Part shown: piece by piece, positions 52,170-59,893 of the stretch
Layout of the letters: each line of letters begins with the position of its first letter
How positions within the stretch are numbered: position 1 is the stretch's first letter
Source of the DNA: GCA-2731375 sp964631725
GTDB lineage: Bacteria; Pseudomonadota; Alphaproteobacteria; GCA-2731375
Direction of reading: 5' to 3'
NCBI GenBank assembly: GCA_964631725.1
Contig: CAZVYX010000003.1
Location: 95,448-159,447, forward strand
Length of the DNA stretch: 64,000 nucleotides
The notes under the pieces: model-generated
The model's input: only the letters and a program-made list of their open reading frames with translations
Told to the model about the DNA's origin: nothing
Database searches by the model: none
Position numbers and translations under genes: made by a program

Positions 52170-53372
52170 ATGCCATTCCTTGCCGACTCCCTCGCGCGCG
52201 TGAAGCCATCCGCCACCATGGCGATCAGCGACCAGGCCCGCAATCTGAAAGCAGCGGGCAACGATGTCATCTCGCTCAGCGCCGGCGAGCCGGATTTCGA
52301 TACGCCCGACAACATCAAGGCCGCCGCCATTCGGGCGATCCAGGAGGGCGACACGAAATACACCGATGTTTCCGGCACGCCGGCCCTGAAGGCGGCCATC
52401 GCGGCCAAGTACAAGCGCGACAACGGCCTGGACTACGGCACGGATCAAATCATCGTCTGCACGGGCGGCAAGCAGGTGCTGTACAGCGCCCTGATAGCGA
52501 CCATCAATCCCGGTGACGAGGTGGTCATTCCAGCGCCTTTTTGGGTTTCCTATCCGGACATGGTGTATCTGGCGGGCGGCACCCCGGTGATCGTCGATGT
52601 CACGGCGGAAACCGCCTTCCGCATGACCGCAGAGGCGTTGGAAGCCGCCATCACGCCAAAGACCAAGTGGCTGATCTTCAATTCGCCCTCCAACCCCTCC
52701 GGCGCGGCTTACAGCCGGGACGAGTTGAAAGCGTTGACCGATGTCCTGATGCGCCATCCCCAGGTCTGGGTGATGACCGACGATATGTACGAACACCTGG
52801 TCTATGACGACTTCACCTTCGCCACCCCGGCCCAGGTGGAGCCTGGGCTTTATGACCGCACCCTGACCGTCAACGGCGTCTCCAAGGCCTATTGCATGAC
52901 TGGCTGGCGCATTGGCTATGCGGCGGGCCCGGCGGACCTGATCAAGGCGATGTCGAAGGTACAGTCGCAAAGCACCTCCAACCCCTGCTCGATCAGTCAG
53001 GCGGCGGCGGTCGAGGCTCTGAACGGGGCCCAGGATTTCATCGCCGAACACAATGTCAGTTTCAAGGCGCGGCGCGATCTGGTGGTCGGCATGCTAAACC
53101 AGGCCAACGGCATCGATTGCCTGACCCCCGACGGCGCTTTTTACGTCTACCCTTCCTGCGCCGGCACCATCGGCAAGACCTCCCCCTCGGGCAAGACGAT
53201 CGAAAGTGATCTTGATTTCGCCACGGAACTGCTGGCGGCCGAGGGCGTGGCGGTTGTGCATGGCGAGGCGTTCGGTCTGTCGCCGCATTTCCGCATCTCC
53301 TACGCCACCTCGACCGAGGCCCTGGAAGATGCCTGCCAGCGCATCCAGCGCTTCTGCGGTAGCCTGAAATGA
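52170..53372 (+). CDS. Aspartate aminotransferase-type class I aminotransferase
   Basis: 400 aa. It begins MPFLADSLARVKPSATMAISDQARNL, the common start of alphaproteobacterial AatA/AspB. Motifs: SAGEPDFDTP, NSPSNPSGA, DDMYEHLVYDDF and the PLP lysine K239 in VNGVSKAYCMTGWRIGY; FRISYATS near the end carries the Arg for the substrate carboxylate. It interconverts aspartate and oxaloacetate, possibly also prephenate. Six codons upstream another ATG occurs but does not fit the family. Its stop overlaps the start of the next gene by 4 bases (ATGA). Confidence 0.92.
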   Translation: MPFLADSLARVKPSATMAISDQARNLKAAGNDVISLSAGEPDFDTPDNIKAAAIRAIQEGDTKYTDVSGTPALKAAIAAKYKRDNGLDYGTDQIIVCTGGKQVLYSALIATINPGDEVVIPAPFWVSYPDMVYLAGGTPVIVDVTAETAFRMTAEALEAAITPKTKWLIFNSPSNPSGAAYSRDELKALTDVLMRHPQVWVMTDDMYEHLVYDDFTFATPAQVEPGLYDRTLTVNGVSKAYCMTGWRIGYAAGPADLIKAMSKVQSQSTSNPCSISQAAAVEALNGAQDFIAEHNVSFKARRDLVVGMLNQANGIDCLTPDGAFYVYPSCAGTIGKTSPSGKTIESDLDFATELLAAEGVAVVHGEAFGLSPHFRISYATSTEALEDACQRIQRFCGSLK

Positions 53373-54292
53373 AAATTGCCGTCATGGGTTCGGGCGGCAT
53401 CGGCGGCTACTTCGGTGGCCGCCTGGCCGCCAACGGCGAAGATGTGACGTTCATCGCCCGGGGGCCGCATCTGGCCGCCATGCAAAGGGACGGCCTGCGT
53501 ATTGTCAGCCCCCTGGGCGATGCCCATATTGCGCCGGTCAAGGCGACGAATGATGCAGCCACAATTGGCCCGGTCGATATCGTCATGTTCTGCGTCAAGC
53601 TGTACGACGTGGAGCAGGCCTGCGAATTGATCAAGCCCATCGTCGGGCCCGATACGGCGGTAATCTCATTCCTGAACGGCGTCGATTCCGAGGAACGCAT
53701 GCAAGCGATCCTCGGCGTGGACGCGGTGGTCGGCGGCGTCGCGCGCATACCCTCGAATATCGCGGAGCCCGGAGTAATCCAACACATGGGAGCCTTCGCC
53801 GAGCTGGATTTTGGCGAAATGGACGGCCGCGACAGTCCGCGCCTGCGCGCTTTTCACAAGGCCTGCGAGGACGCCGGAATTCAAAGCTATCTGGTTGACA
53901 ATATCGAGGTCGCGATCTGGTTGAAGTTGGCAATTCTGGCACCGTTCGCGGATGTCTGTTGCCTGACCCGCCAAACAGGCAGGATCATGATCGAGGATCC
54001 GTATGTCCAGGAAGTCGCCTTCGCCGCTATGCGGGAAGTCATTGCCGTGGCGGAGGCCAAGGGCGTGCCTTTGCCCCCCGACGCTCTGCAAAGCCGCATG
54101 GACATGATGAATGGCTTCGCGGATGCGAAACCATCGATGCTGCATGATTTGGAGGCCGGCAATCGCATCGAGCTTGACGGCCTGCAGGGTGCCGTGGTGC
54201 GCATGGGCACGGAACTGGGCGTGCCGACGCCGGTGCATCAGGTCGTCTACGCGGCGCTTAGGCCATATGTGAACGGTCCGCCCAACGCATAA
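53369..54292 (+). CDS. Ketopantoate reductase-family (PanE/ApbA-like) dehydrogenase
   Basis: 307 aa. MKIAVMGSGGIGGYFGGRLAANG is the NADPH-binding start, FLNGVDSEERM the characteristic GV(D/E)N-like loop, and the catalytic Lys lies in EVAIWLKLAILAPF; the Asn that follows the lysine in true ketopantoate reductases is not in its usual place, so the substrate may be another 2-oxo acid. The C-terminal helical domain ends DLEAGNRIELDGLQGAVVRMG. Translation is coupled to the aminotransferase by a 4-base overlap, which would suit a 2-oxo acid made by that enzyme. Confidence 0.85.
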   Translation: MKIAVMGSGGIGGYFGGRLAANGEDVTFIARGPHLAAMQRDGLRIVSPLGDAHIAPVKATNDAATIGPVDIVMFCVKLYDVEQACELIKPIVGPDTAVISFLNGVDSEERMQAILGVDAVVGGVARIPSNIAEPGVIQHMGAFAELDFGEMDGRDSPRLRAFHKACEDAGIQSYLVDNIEVAIWLKLAILAPFADVCCLTRQTGRIMIEDPYVQEVAFAAMREVIAVAEAKGVPLPPDALQSRMDMMNGFADAKPSMLHDLEAGNRIELDGLQGAVVRMGTELGVPTPVHQVVYAALRPYVNGPPNA

Positions 54293-54296
54293 TTGG

Positions 54297-54335
54297 CGCC
54301 AACAGTCCATATAAATTGGCGTTTCTTTGCTTTTT
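54297..54335 (+). terminator. Probable rho-independent terminator after the aminotransferase operon
   Basis: CGCCAA (54297-54302) pairs with TTGGCG (54316-54321) over a 13-base loop and is followed by the T-rich run TTTCTTTGCTTTTT (54322-54335), starting 4 bases after the stop codon. The stem is short, which lowers confidence. Confidence 0.5.
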
Positions 54336-54365
54336 GGTGCGAATCCACTTGCACCAAACCCCTCG

Positions 54366-54399
54366 CCATTGATTAAATTGATCCTTGGTTGATCAATGG
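54366..54399. promoter_or_regulatory. Inverted repeat upstream of the EF-G-like gene, candidate operator
   Basis: CCATTGATTAA (54366-54376) and TTGATCAATGG (54389-54399) match at 10 of 11 positions with a 12-base spacer, 75 bases before the start codon. The spacing and AT-rich arms suit a dimeric regulator or a leader hairpin. There is no T-run after it. Confidence 0.4.
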
Positions 54400-54474
54400 A
54401 GGCCGTGATCCTCAAACGGTCCGCATCGGCCCATCAACGGACAGTGTATTTGACAGCGTAGATAGGGAAGCATC

Positions 54475-56502
54475 ATGACCAATAGCATACCCACCGGCCC
54501 CCGCAGTGTCGCCCTGATCGGCCCTTATCTATCCGGCAAGACGACATTGCTGGAAGGACTGTTGCATACATCCGGCGCCACCGGGCGCAAGGGCTCGGTC
54601 ACCGAAGGCAACACCGTCGGCGACAGCGCCCAGGAAGCCCGCAACCGCAATATGAGCACCGAGCTCAATGTCGCCTCCGCCACCTTCATGGACAGCGAGT
54701 TTACCTTTTTGGACTGTCCCGGCTCGATCGAGCTGCTGCAGGAAAGCCTGTTCGTGCTTCCCGGCGTCGATGCCGCCGTGGTGGTCTGTGAACCGGACGC
54801 CGACAAGGCCCAGGCGCTATCGCCCCTGTTGCACGCGCTTGATGCCCAGGGCATCCCGCACATGCTGTTCGTCAACAAGATCGACAAGGCAACGATCACG
54901 GTGCAGGCCCTGTTGGATGCGCTGCAGCCGATCTCGACCAAGCCGTTGGTGCTGCGCCACATTCCGGTCCAGGAAGGCGACGAGATTTCCGGTTATATCG
55001 ATCTGGCCTCGGAACGGGCGTATCATTACCAGCCGGGGCAGATTTCCGAAGTGGTGGAGCTGCCCGGCACCGAAGAAGACGCCTTTGCCGAGGCCCGCTA
55101 CGGCATGCTGGAAGCCCTGGCCGACTTCGACGACGACCTGATGGAAAAGGTGCTGGAAGACGTCACGCCGGAAAAGGACGAGCTTTACGCGAACCTGACC
55201 AAGGATTTCCGGGACGGCCAGATTATTCCCGTTCTTTTGGGCGCGGCGGAACACGACGGCGGCATTTTCCGTCTTTTGAAGGCCCTGCGCCACGAAGTGC
55301 CCGGCGCCGAGGCGGCCGCCGAACGCAGCGGCGCCGATGGCGCATCCGGTACCGTGGCCCAGGTGTTGAAGACCTATCACACCCAGCATGGCGGCAAGCT
55401 ATCCATCGCCCGGGTCTGGGCCGGTGAGGTCAAGGACGGCATGACCCTGAACGGTCAACGGGTTTCCGGCCTGTTCCACATGATGGGGCACGAGCAGCAA
55501 AAGATTGCCTCGGCCAAGCCGGGCGAGGTGGTTGGCCTGGGCCGCATGGAAGAGGTGGCCACGGGAGAAACCCTCTCGGACAGCGGCGCCGATGCCCTGC
55601 CCACACCGGAAATTCTACCTTCCGTATATGCCCTGGCGATCGCCGCCGTGCATCGGGATGACGAGGTCAAGCTGTCGACGGCGCTGGCCAAGGTGCGGGA
55701 CGAGGATCCGTCCATATTCGCCGGCCACGATGATACCACCCATCAACTGGTGCTGCGCGGCCAAGGCGACATTCATCTGAAAATCACCATGGACCGGCTG
55801 AAACTGAAATATGGCCTGGAGGTCACCTCGGAACGGCCGAAGGTGCCCTACATGGAAGCCATTCGCAAAAGCATTGAGCAGCATGGCCGGCACAAGAAGC
55901 AATCGGGCGGCCATGGCCAGTTCGGCGATGTACAGATTGAGATCAAGCCGCTGCCCAGGGGCTCGGGCTTTGAGTTCATCGACAAGATCGTCGGCGGCGC
56001 CATACCCCGGCAATACATTCCGGCGGTCGAGGCGGGCGTCAAGGAATACCTCATCAAGGGTCCCTTGGGCTTTCCGGTGGTCGATGTCTCGGTGAAATTG
56101 TTCGACGGCCAGTTTCATGCCGTGGATTCATCGGAAATCGCCTTCAAGACGGCGGCGCGGATTGCCATGAACGAAGGCATGAAACAATGCAGCCCGGTTC
56201 TGCTGGAACCAATCCTGCAGGTCGATATCGCGGCGCCGTCCGAGCATACGCCGAAGATCAACGCCATAGTTTCCGGCCGGCGCGGCCAGATCCTCGGTTT
56301 CGATACCCGCCTGGGCTGGAGCGGTTGGGACGTGGTTTCGGCCCATATGCCGCAGTCGGAGCTGCATGATCTGATCATCGAATTGCGCTCCGCCACCCAA
56401 GGAACGGGCAGCTATACCGCCAGTTTCGACCGTTTGCAGGAATTGACGGGTCGGCTGGCGGATGACGTCGTCGCTGCCCATAACGAGGATGTCGCGGCAT
56501 AG
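54475..56502 (+). CDS. Elongation factor G paralogue with atypical GTPase motifs
   Basis: 675 aa with the five-domain order of EF-G. The GTPase motifs are divergent: G1 is GPYLSGKT (16-23) rather than GHIDAGKT, and G3 is DCPGS (80-84) where translational GTPases have DTPGH, so the His that activates the hydrolytic water is Ser84; G4 NKID (134-137) is normal. Later segments (KKQSGGHGQFGDVQIEI, AIPRQYIPAVEAGVKE, GRRGQILGF) are EF-G-like. It is annotated in many alphaproteobacteria as an EF-G-like protein of unknown role, and is not the housekeeping fusA, which sits in the str operon. Two hydratase genes follow. Confidence 0.88.
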   Translation: MTNSIPTGPRSVALIGPYLSGKTTLLEGLLHTSGATGRKGSVTEGNTVGDSAQEARNRNMSTELNVASATFMDSEFTFLDCPGSIELLQESLFVLPGVDAAVVVCEPDADKAQALSPLLHALDAQGIPHMLFVNKIDKATITVQALLDALQPISTKPLVLRHIPVQEGDEISGYIDLASERAYHYQPGQISEVVELPGTEEDAFAEARYGMLEALADFDDDLMEKVLEDVTPEKDELYANLTKDFRDGQIIPVLLGAAEHDGGIFRLLKALRHEVPGAEAAAERSGADGASGTVAQVLKTYHTQHGGKLSIARVWAGEVKDGMTLNGQRVSGLFHMMGHEQQKIASAKPGEVVGLGRMEEVATGETLSDSGADALPTPEILPSVYALAIAAVHRDDEVKLSTALAKVRDEDPSIFAGHDDTTHQLVLRGQGDIHLKITMDRLKLKYGLEVTSERPKVPYMEAIRKSIEQHGRHKKQSGGHGQFGDVQIEIKPLPRGSGFEFIDKIVGGAIPRQYIPAVEAGVKEYLIKGPLGFPVVDVSVKLFDGQFHAVDSSEIAFKTAARIAMNEGMKQCSPVLLEPILQVDIAAPSEHTPKINAIVSGRRGQILGFDTRLGWSGWDVVSAHMPQSELHDLIIELRSATQGTGSYTASFDRLQELTGRLADDVVAAHNEDVAA

Positions 56503-56544
56503 CCTGACAACCACCAACACCATATTGGATGGGGGACGTTTAAG

Positions 56545-57342
56545 TTGGAACAATCCGCAGCCGCGGAAGCGGCGGAAATATTGGCACAGGCTCGCCGTAG
56601 CGGCCAGAATATCGATGGCTTGCCGAAGCATTTGCAACCGCAAAGCCTTGACGATGCCTATCAGATCCAAGACACCCTGATACCCTTGATCGAGGAACTC
56701 TCCAATGGCCGGCGCGCCGGTTATAAGGGCGGCGCCACGAACGAGGCCGCGTTGAAAAATTTTGGCCTCGACGCACCCTTTATTGGCGTCCTGATCTCGT
56801 CCTACTTGCTGAAAAGCGGCGACACCATTCCCGACGCCGCCTGCAAGGCCAAGCTGTTGGAGCCGGAATTCGCCTTCCGCATGGCCGACGATCTGCCCGC
56901 TGCCGCCGCACCTTATGATCCGGACGGCGTGTTGGCGGCGGTTGGCAGCGTCATGACCTCCATCGAAGTGGTTGATCTGCGTTATACGGGTGGTATCGCG
57001 GCCGGCGGCCTGCAGGTGATCGCGGACAATGCCGCCGCCGGTTTTTGGCTGGCCGGGGCGGAGTTCACGGATCTGGACGCCATCGATTTCGAGGATTGGC
57101 CGGTGACCCTGCACATCAACGGCGAGTTGGTGGCGGAGGGCAACAGCGGTAACGTCATGGACAGCCCGCTAAACTCGTTGACCTGGCTGGCCAACAGCCT
57201 GTGCCTGCGGGGCGGCGGTCTGAAGGCGGGCGACATCGTTACCGCCGGTTCCTGCACCGCGCCGACGCCGGCCCAGGCGGGCGATGAAGCGGTCGCCGAC
57301 TTCGGCAGCCTGGGCAAGGTCAGCGTACGCTTCGGAACCTAG
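56545..57342 (+). CDS. 2-keto-4-pentenoate hydratase-family protein, first of a tandem pair
   Basis: 265 aa, TTG start behind GGGGGACG. The fumarylacetoacetase C-terminal-like fold of MhpD/2-oxopent-4-enoate hydratases is visible: LDDAYQIQDTLIPL, GYKGGATN, the metal glutamates in LEPEFAFRM and IEVVDLRY, the IADNAAAGFWLAG loop and SGNVMDSPLNSLTWLANSL. It would hydrate a 2-oxo-4-enoic acid or a similar acid. It starts 42 bases after the EF-G-like gene and the paralogue follows 5 bases later. Confidence 0.88.
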   Translation: MEQSAAAEAAEILAQARRSGQNIDGLPKHLQPQSLDDAYQIQDTLIPLIEELSNGRRAGYKGGATNEAALKNFGLDAPFIGVLISSYLLKSGDTIPDAACKAKLLEPEFAFRMADDLPAAAAPYDPDGVLAAVGSVMTSIEVVDLRYTGGIAAGGLQVIADNAAAGFWLAGAEFTDLDAIDFEDWPVTLHINGELVAEGNSGNVMDSPLNSLTWLANSLCLRGGGLKAGDIVTAGSCTAPTPAQAGDEAVADFGSLGKVSVRFGT

Positions 57343-57347
57343 ACCCG

Positions 57348-58151
57348 ATGGATGCCGTCCAATGTAACCGGGCCGCCGATCTGTTAATGCGGGCGCGGCT
57401 GGATCGTCAGCGCCTGGCGGCCCTGCCCGATGATTGCCGCCCCGGCGACGAGGCCGAGGCCTATCAGGTTCAGGACCGCTATGTCGACCGCATGCTGGCC
57501 CACTATGGAAGCGGGGGCGGCGGTATCATCGGCTACAAGGCCGGCTGCACCAATGTGACGGCGCAACAGCAATTGGGCCTTTCCTCACCGTTCGCCGGAC
57601 TATTGCTGGAGGCCTTTGCCCTGACCGGTCCCGCCAGCATATCTTCCGAAGATGGCTTCATGCGCATGATCGAGGCGGAGATCGGCTTTCGCCTGGGCCG
57701 GGACCTGCCCGCCTCCGGCGCGCCTTATGACGCCGCCTCGGTGCGCCCGGCTCTGGCCGCGGCCTTCGGCGCCATCGAAGTGGTGGATTCGCGCTATGAC
57801 GATTGGACCACCGCCGGTGCGCCGCAGCTTATCGCCGACAATGCCTGCACGGGCTTTTGGGTTTACGGCCAGGAGACAACCGATATCGATAGCCTGGATT
57901 TGGCCGACCATGCTGTTCTCGTGCGGCGCAACGGCATCGCCGCGGAGCAGGGTAATAGCGCCAACGTATTGGATAATCCCTTGAACGTTGTCGCCTGGCT
58001 GGCCAATCACCTCTGCGCCAGGGGAACGTCGCTGAAATCCGGACAACTGATCACAACCGGCACCATGATTGCCGTCAACGACGCCGAAAAAGGTGATGTG
58101 ATCGAGGCTGATTTCGGAACCCTGGGCTTGGTCAAGGTTTCGTTCACCTAG
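57348..58151 (+). CDS. 2-keto-4-pentenoate hydratase-family protein, second of a tandem pair
   Basis: 267 aa and clearly paralogous to the preceding gene (by eye around 40 percent identical): EAEAYQVQDRYVDRML, GYKAGCTN, IEAEIGFRL, IEVVDSRY, IADNACTGFWVYG, SANVLDNPLNVVAWLANHL. The metal-binding glutamates are kept, so both copies could be active, perhaps as a hetero-oligomer or as hydratase and decarboxylase partners, as with the MhpD/DmpH-type pairs. The remaining meta-cleavage genes are absent here. Confidence 0.88.
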   Translation: MDAVQCNRAADLLMRARLDRQRLAALPDDCRPGDEAEAYQVQDRYVDRMLAHYGSGGGGIIGYKAGCTNVTAQQQLGLSSPFAGLLLEAFALTGPASISSEDGFMRMIEAEIGFRLGRDLPASGAPYDAASVRPALAAAFGAIEVVDSRYDDWTTAGAPQLIADNACTGFWVYGQETTDIDSLDLADHAVLVRRNGIAAEQGNSANVLDNPLNVVAWLANHLCARGTSLKSGQLITTGTMIAVNDAEKGDVIEADFGTLGLVKVSFT

Positions 58152-58248
58152 GCTTGATCACGCGGGTTTGAGGCGACGGCGCTTGCCGATCGCGATAAAT
58201 GATCAACATTACATTGGGAATAGCCGACACAGTCTTGGGGGACCGTTC

Positions 58249-59205
58249 ATGTTGATCAAATCACCGCCGTCCTGGCAGATGCCGGAACGCGAGGCCACGC
58301 CGGAGCATGTTTTCCTTAACCGACGGCGTTTCCTGGGCGCCTTGGCGGCCGGCACCACCGCCCTGATCGGCGGCAGCGCCTTCGCGGCCAAGGCGGCCGA
58401 CCCGACGGCGGATTTATATCCGGCCAAACGCAACGGCGATTTTGTTTTGGACCGGCCGCTGACCAAGGAATCCGATGCCGCCAGTTATAATAATTTCTAT
58501 GAATTCGGTTCCCACAAGCGTATCGCGATGGAAGCCCGGAAACTGAAGATCCGGCCCTGGACGGTCTCGTTCGAAGGCATGGTGGAAAAGGAACGCCAGG
58601 TCGATATCGATACCTTGATACGGGCCATGCCGTTGGAGGAACGCCTGTACCGCATGCGCTGTGTCGAGGCCTGGTCCATGGCCGTGCCTTGGTCCGGTTT
58701 CGCCATGTCGGAACTGGTGAAATACGCCAAGCCGCTGTCGTCGGCAAAATATGTCATGATGCAGACATTCCATGACGCCAAGATGGCCTCCGGGCAGAAG
58801 CAGGTCTGGTATCCCTGGCCCTATACCGAGGGCCTGACCATGGCCGAGGCGACCAACGAGTTGGCGTTCATGGTCACCGGCATCTATGGCAAGCCCCTGC
58901 CGAAACAGTTCGGCGCGCCGCTGCGTCTGGCGGTGCCGTGGAAATACGGCTTCAAGTCAGTCAAATCCATTGTTCGCTTCAAATTCACCGACCAGCGCCC
59001 GGTAACGTTTTGGGAGAAGGTCCAGTCGGCGGAGTACGGTTTCTGGGCCAACGTCAATCCAAAGGTTACTCATCCCCGCTGGAGCCAGGCCAGCGAACGG
59101 GTCCTGGGCAGCAACAAACGGGTGCCGACATTGCTGTACAACGGTTATGGCGAACAGGTCGCCAGTCTGTATGATGGCATGAAGGGTGAAAATCTGTTCA
59201 AGTAG
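58249..59205 (+). CDS. msrP: Protein-methionine-sulfoxide reductase catalytic subunit MsrP
   Basis: 318 aa. A twin-arginine signal NRRRFLG followed by a hydrophobic stretch (24-48, cleavage near AFA) exports the folded molybdenum protein. C138 in RMRCVEAWSM is the molybdopterin-binding cysteine, and SYNNFYEFG, VPWSGF, GYGEQV are family landmarks. It repairs oxidised methionines in periplasmic proteins. Its usual membrane haem partner MsrQ is not adjacent; a HAD gene follows directly. TTGGGGGACC precedes the ATG; an earlier ATG (27 codons upstream) would spoil the signal peptide. Confidence 0.93.
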   Translation: MLIKSPPSWQMPEREATPEHVFLNRRRFLGALAAGTTALIGGSAFAAKAADPTADLYPAKRNGDFVLDRPLTKESDAASYNNFYEFGSHKRIAMEARKLKIRPWTVSFEGMVEKERQVDIDTLIRAMPLEERLYRMRCVEAWSMAVPWSGFAMSELVKYAKPLSSAKYVMMQTFHDAKMASGQKQVWYPWPYTEGLTMAEATNELAFMVTGIYGKPLPKQFGAPLRLAVPWKYGFKSVKSIVRFKFTDQRPVTFWEKVQSAEYGFWANVNPKVTHPRWSQASERVLGSNKRVPTLLYNGYGEQVASLYDGMKGENLFK

Positions 59206-59862
59206 ATGGTTCCACGGATGGCTTGCGAGCTGGTTATTTTCGACTGTGACGGTGTTTTGGTCGACAGCGAGCCGCTGGCCAACCGGGTGCTGTCGGAGTG
59301 TTTTCAGGCCGCCGGCTTTCCCATCAGTTACGAAACGTGCGTCGCCGAGATGATCGGCCTGCCCCTGCCCCGCTGTTTCGAGTTGGCGGAGGAATGGCAC
59401 GGAAAATCGGTGCCGGATGGTTTCTTTGACACGGTGCAGGACCGCACATACGAGGCTATCCGTGAGGAACTGCAGCCGGTGCCCGGCATTAGGCGGGCGA
59501 TTGAGGCCATACCCCTACCCCGTTGCGTCGCCTCGTCATCGGAACGGGACAAGATTGCCCTGTCATTGACCCAGACAGGCCTGTTACCGCTGTTTGGCGA
59601 GAACTACTATTCCGCCGAGCAGGTCGCCCGCGGCAAGCCCTTTCCGGACCTGTTCCTCTTTGCGGCCGAACGGATGGGTGTCGCGCCCAAGGACTGCATG
59701 GTGATTGAAGACAGCTTTTACGGCGCCCGGGCCGCCAGGGCCGCCGGCATGCCCGTCCTGGGCTACGCCGGCAGCGGTTTCGCCAGGCAATTGGCCGACG
59801 AAGGCGCCCAGGTGTTTGATGACATGGCCGCCCTTCCCGCGATGCTCGGTTTCGAGGCATAA
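59206..59862 (+). CDS. HAD-IA family phosphatase
   Basis: 218 aa. The nucleophile motif is FDCDGVLVDSE (D13, D15), then the cap domain, the Ser of ASSSERDK, the Lys of RGKPFPDLFLFAAERMG and the metal acids of VIEDSFYGARAA. This matches beta-phosphoglucomutase/phosphoglycolate-phosphatase-like enzymes. The ATG abuts the msrP stop; a second ATG four codons on (59218) is equally possible. Confidence 0.9.
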   Translation: MVPRMACELVIFDCDGVLVDSEPLANRVLSECFQAAGFPISYETCVAEMIGLPLPRCFELAEEWHGKSVPDGFFDTVQDRTYEAIREELQPVPGIRRAIEAIPLPRCVASSSERDKIALSLTQTGLLPLFGENYYSAEQVARGKPFPDLFLFAAERMGVAPKDCMVIEDSFYGARAARAAGMPVLGYAGSGFARQLADEGAQVFDDMAALPAMLGFEA

Positions 59863-59893
59863 TCGGACCAAGCGCAAATTTGAGGATTCCACC

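Noticed and set aside
54475..56502. Tetracycline-resistance ribosomal protection protein
   Set aside because: The sequence is EF-G-like throughout with changed GTPase motifs; nothing specific to TetM/TetO, and the setting is metabolic.
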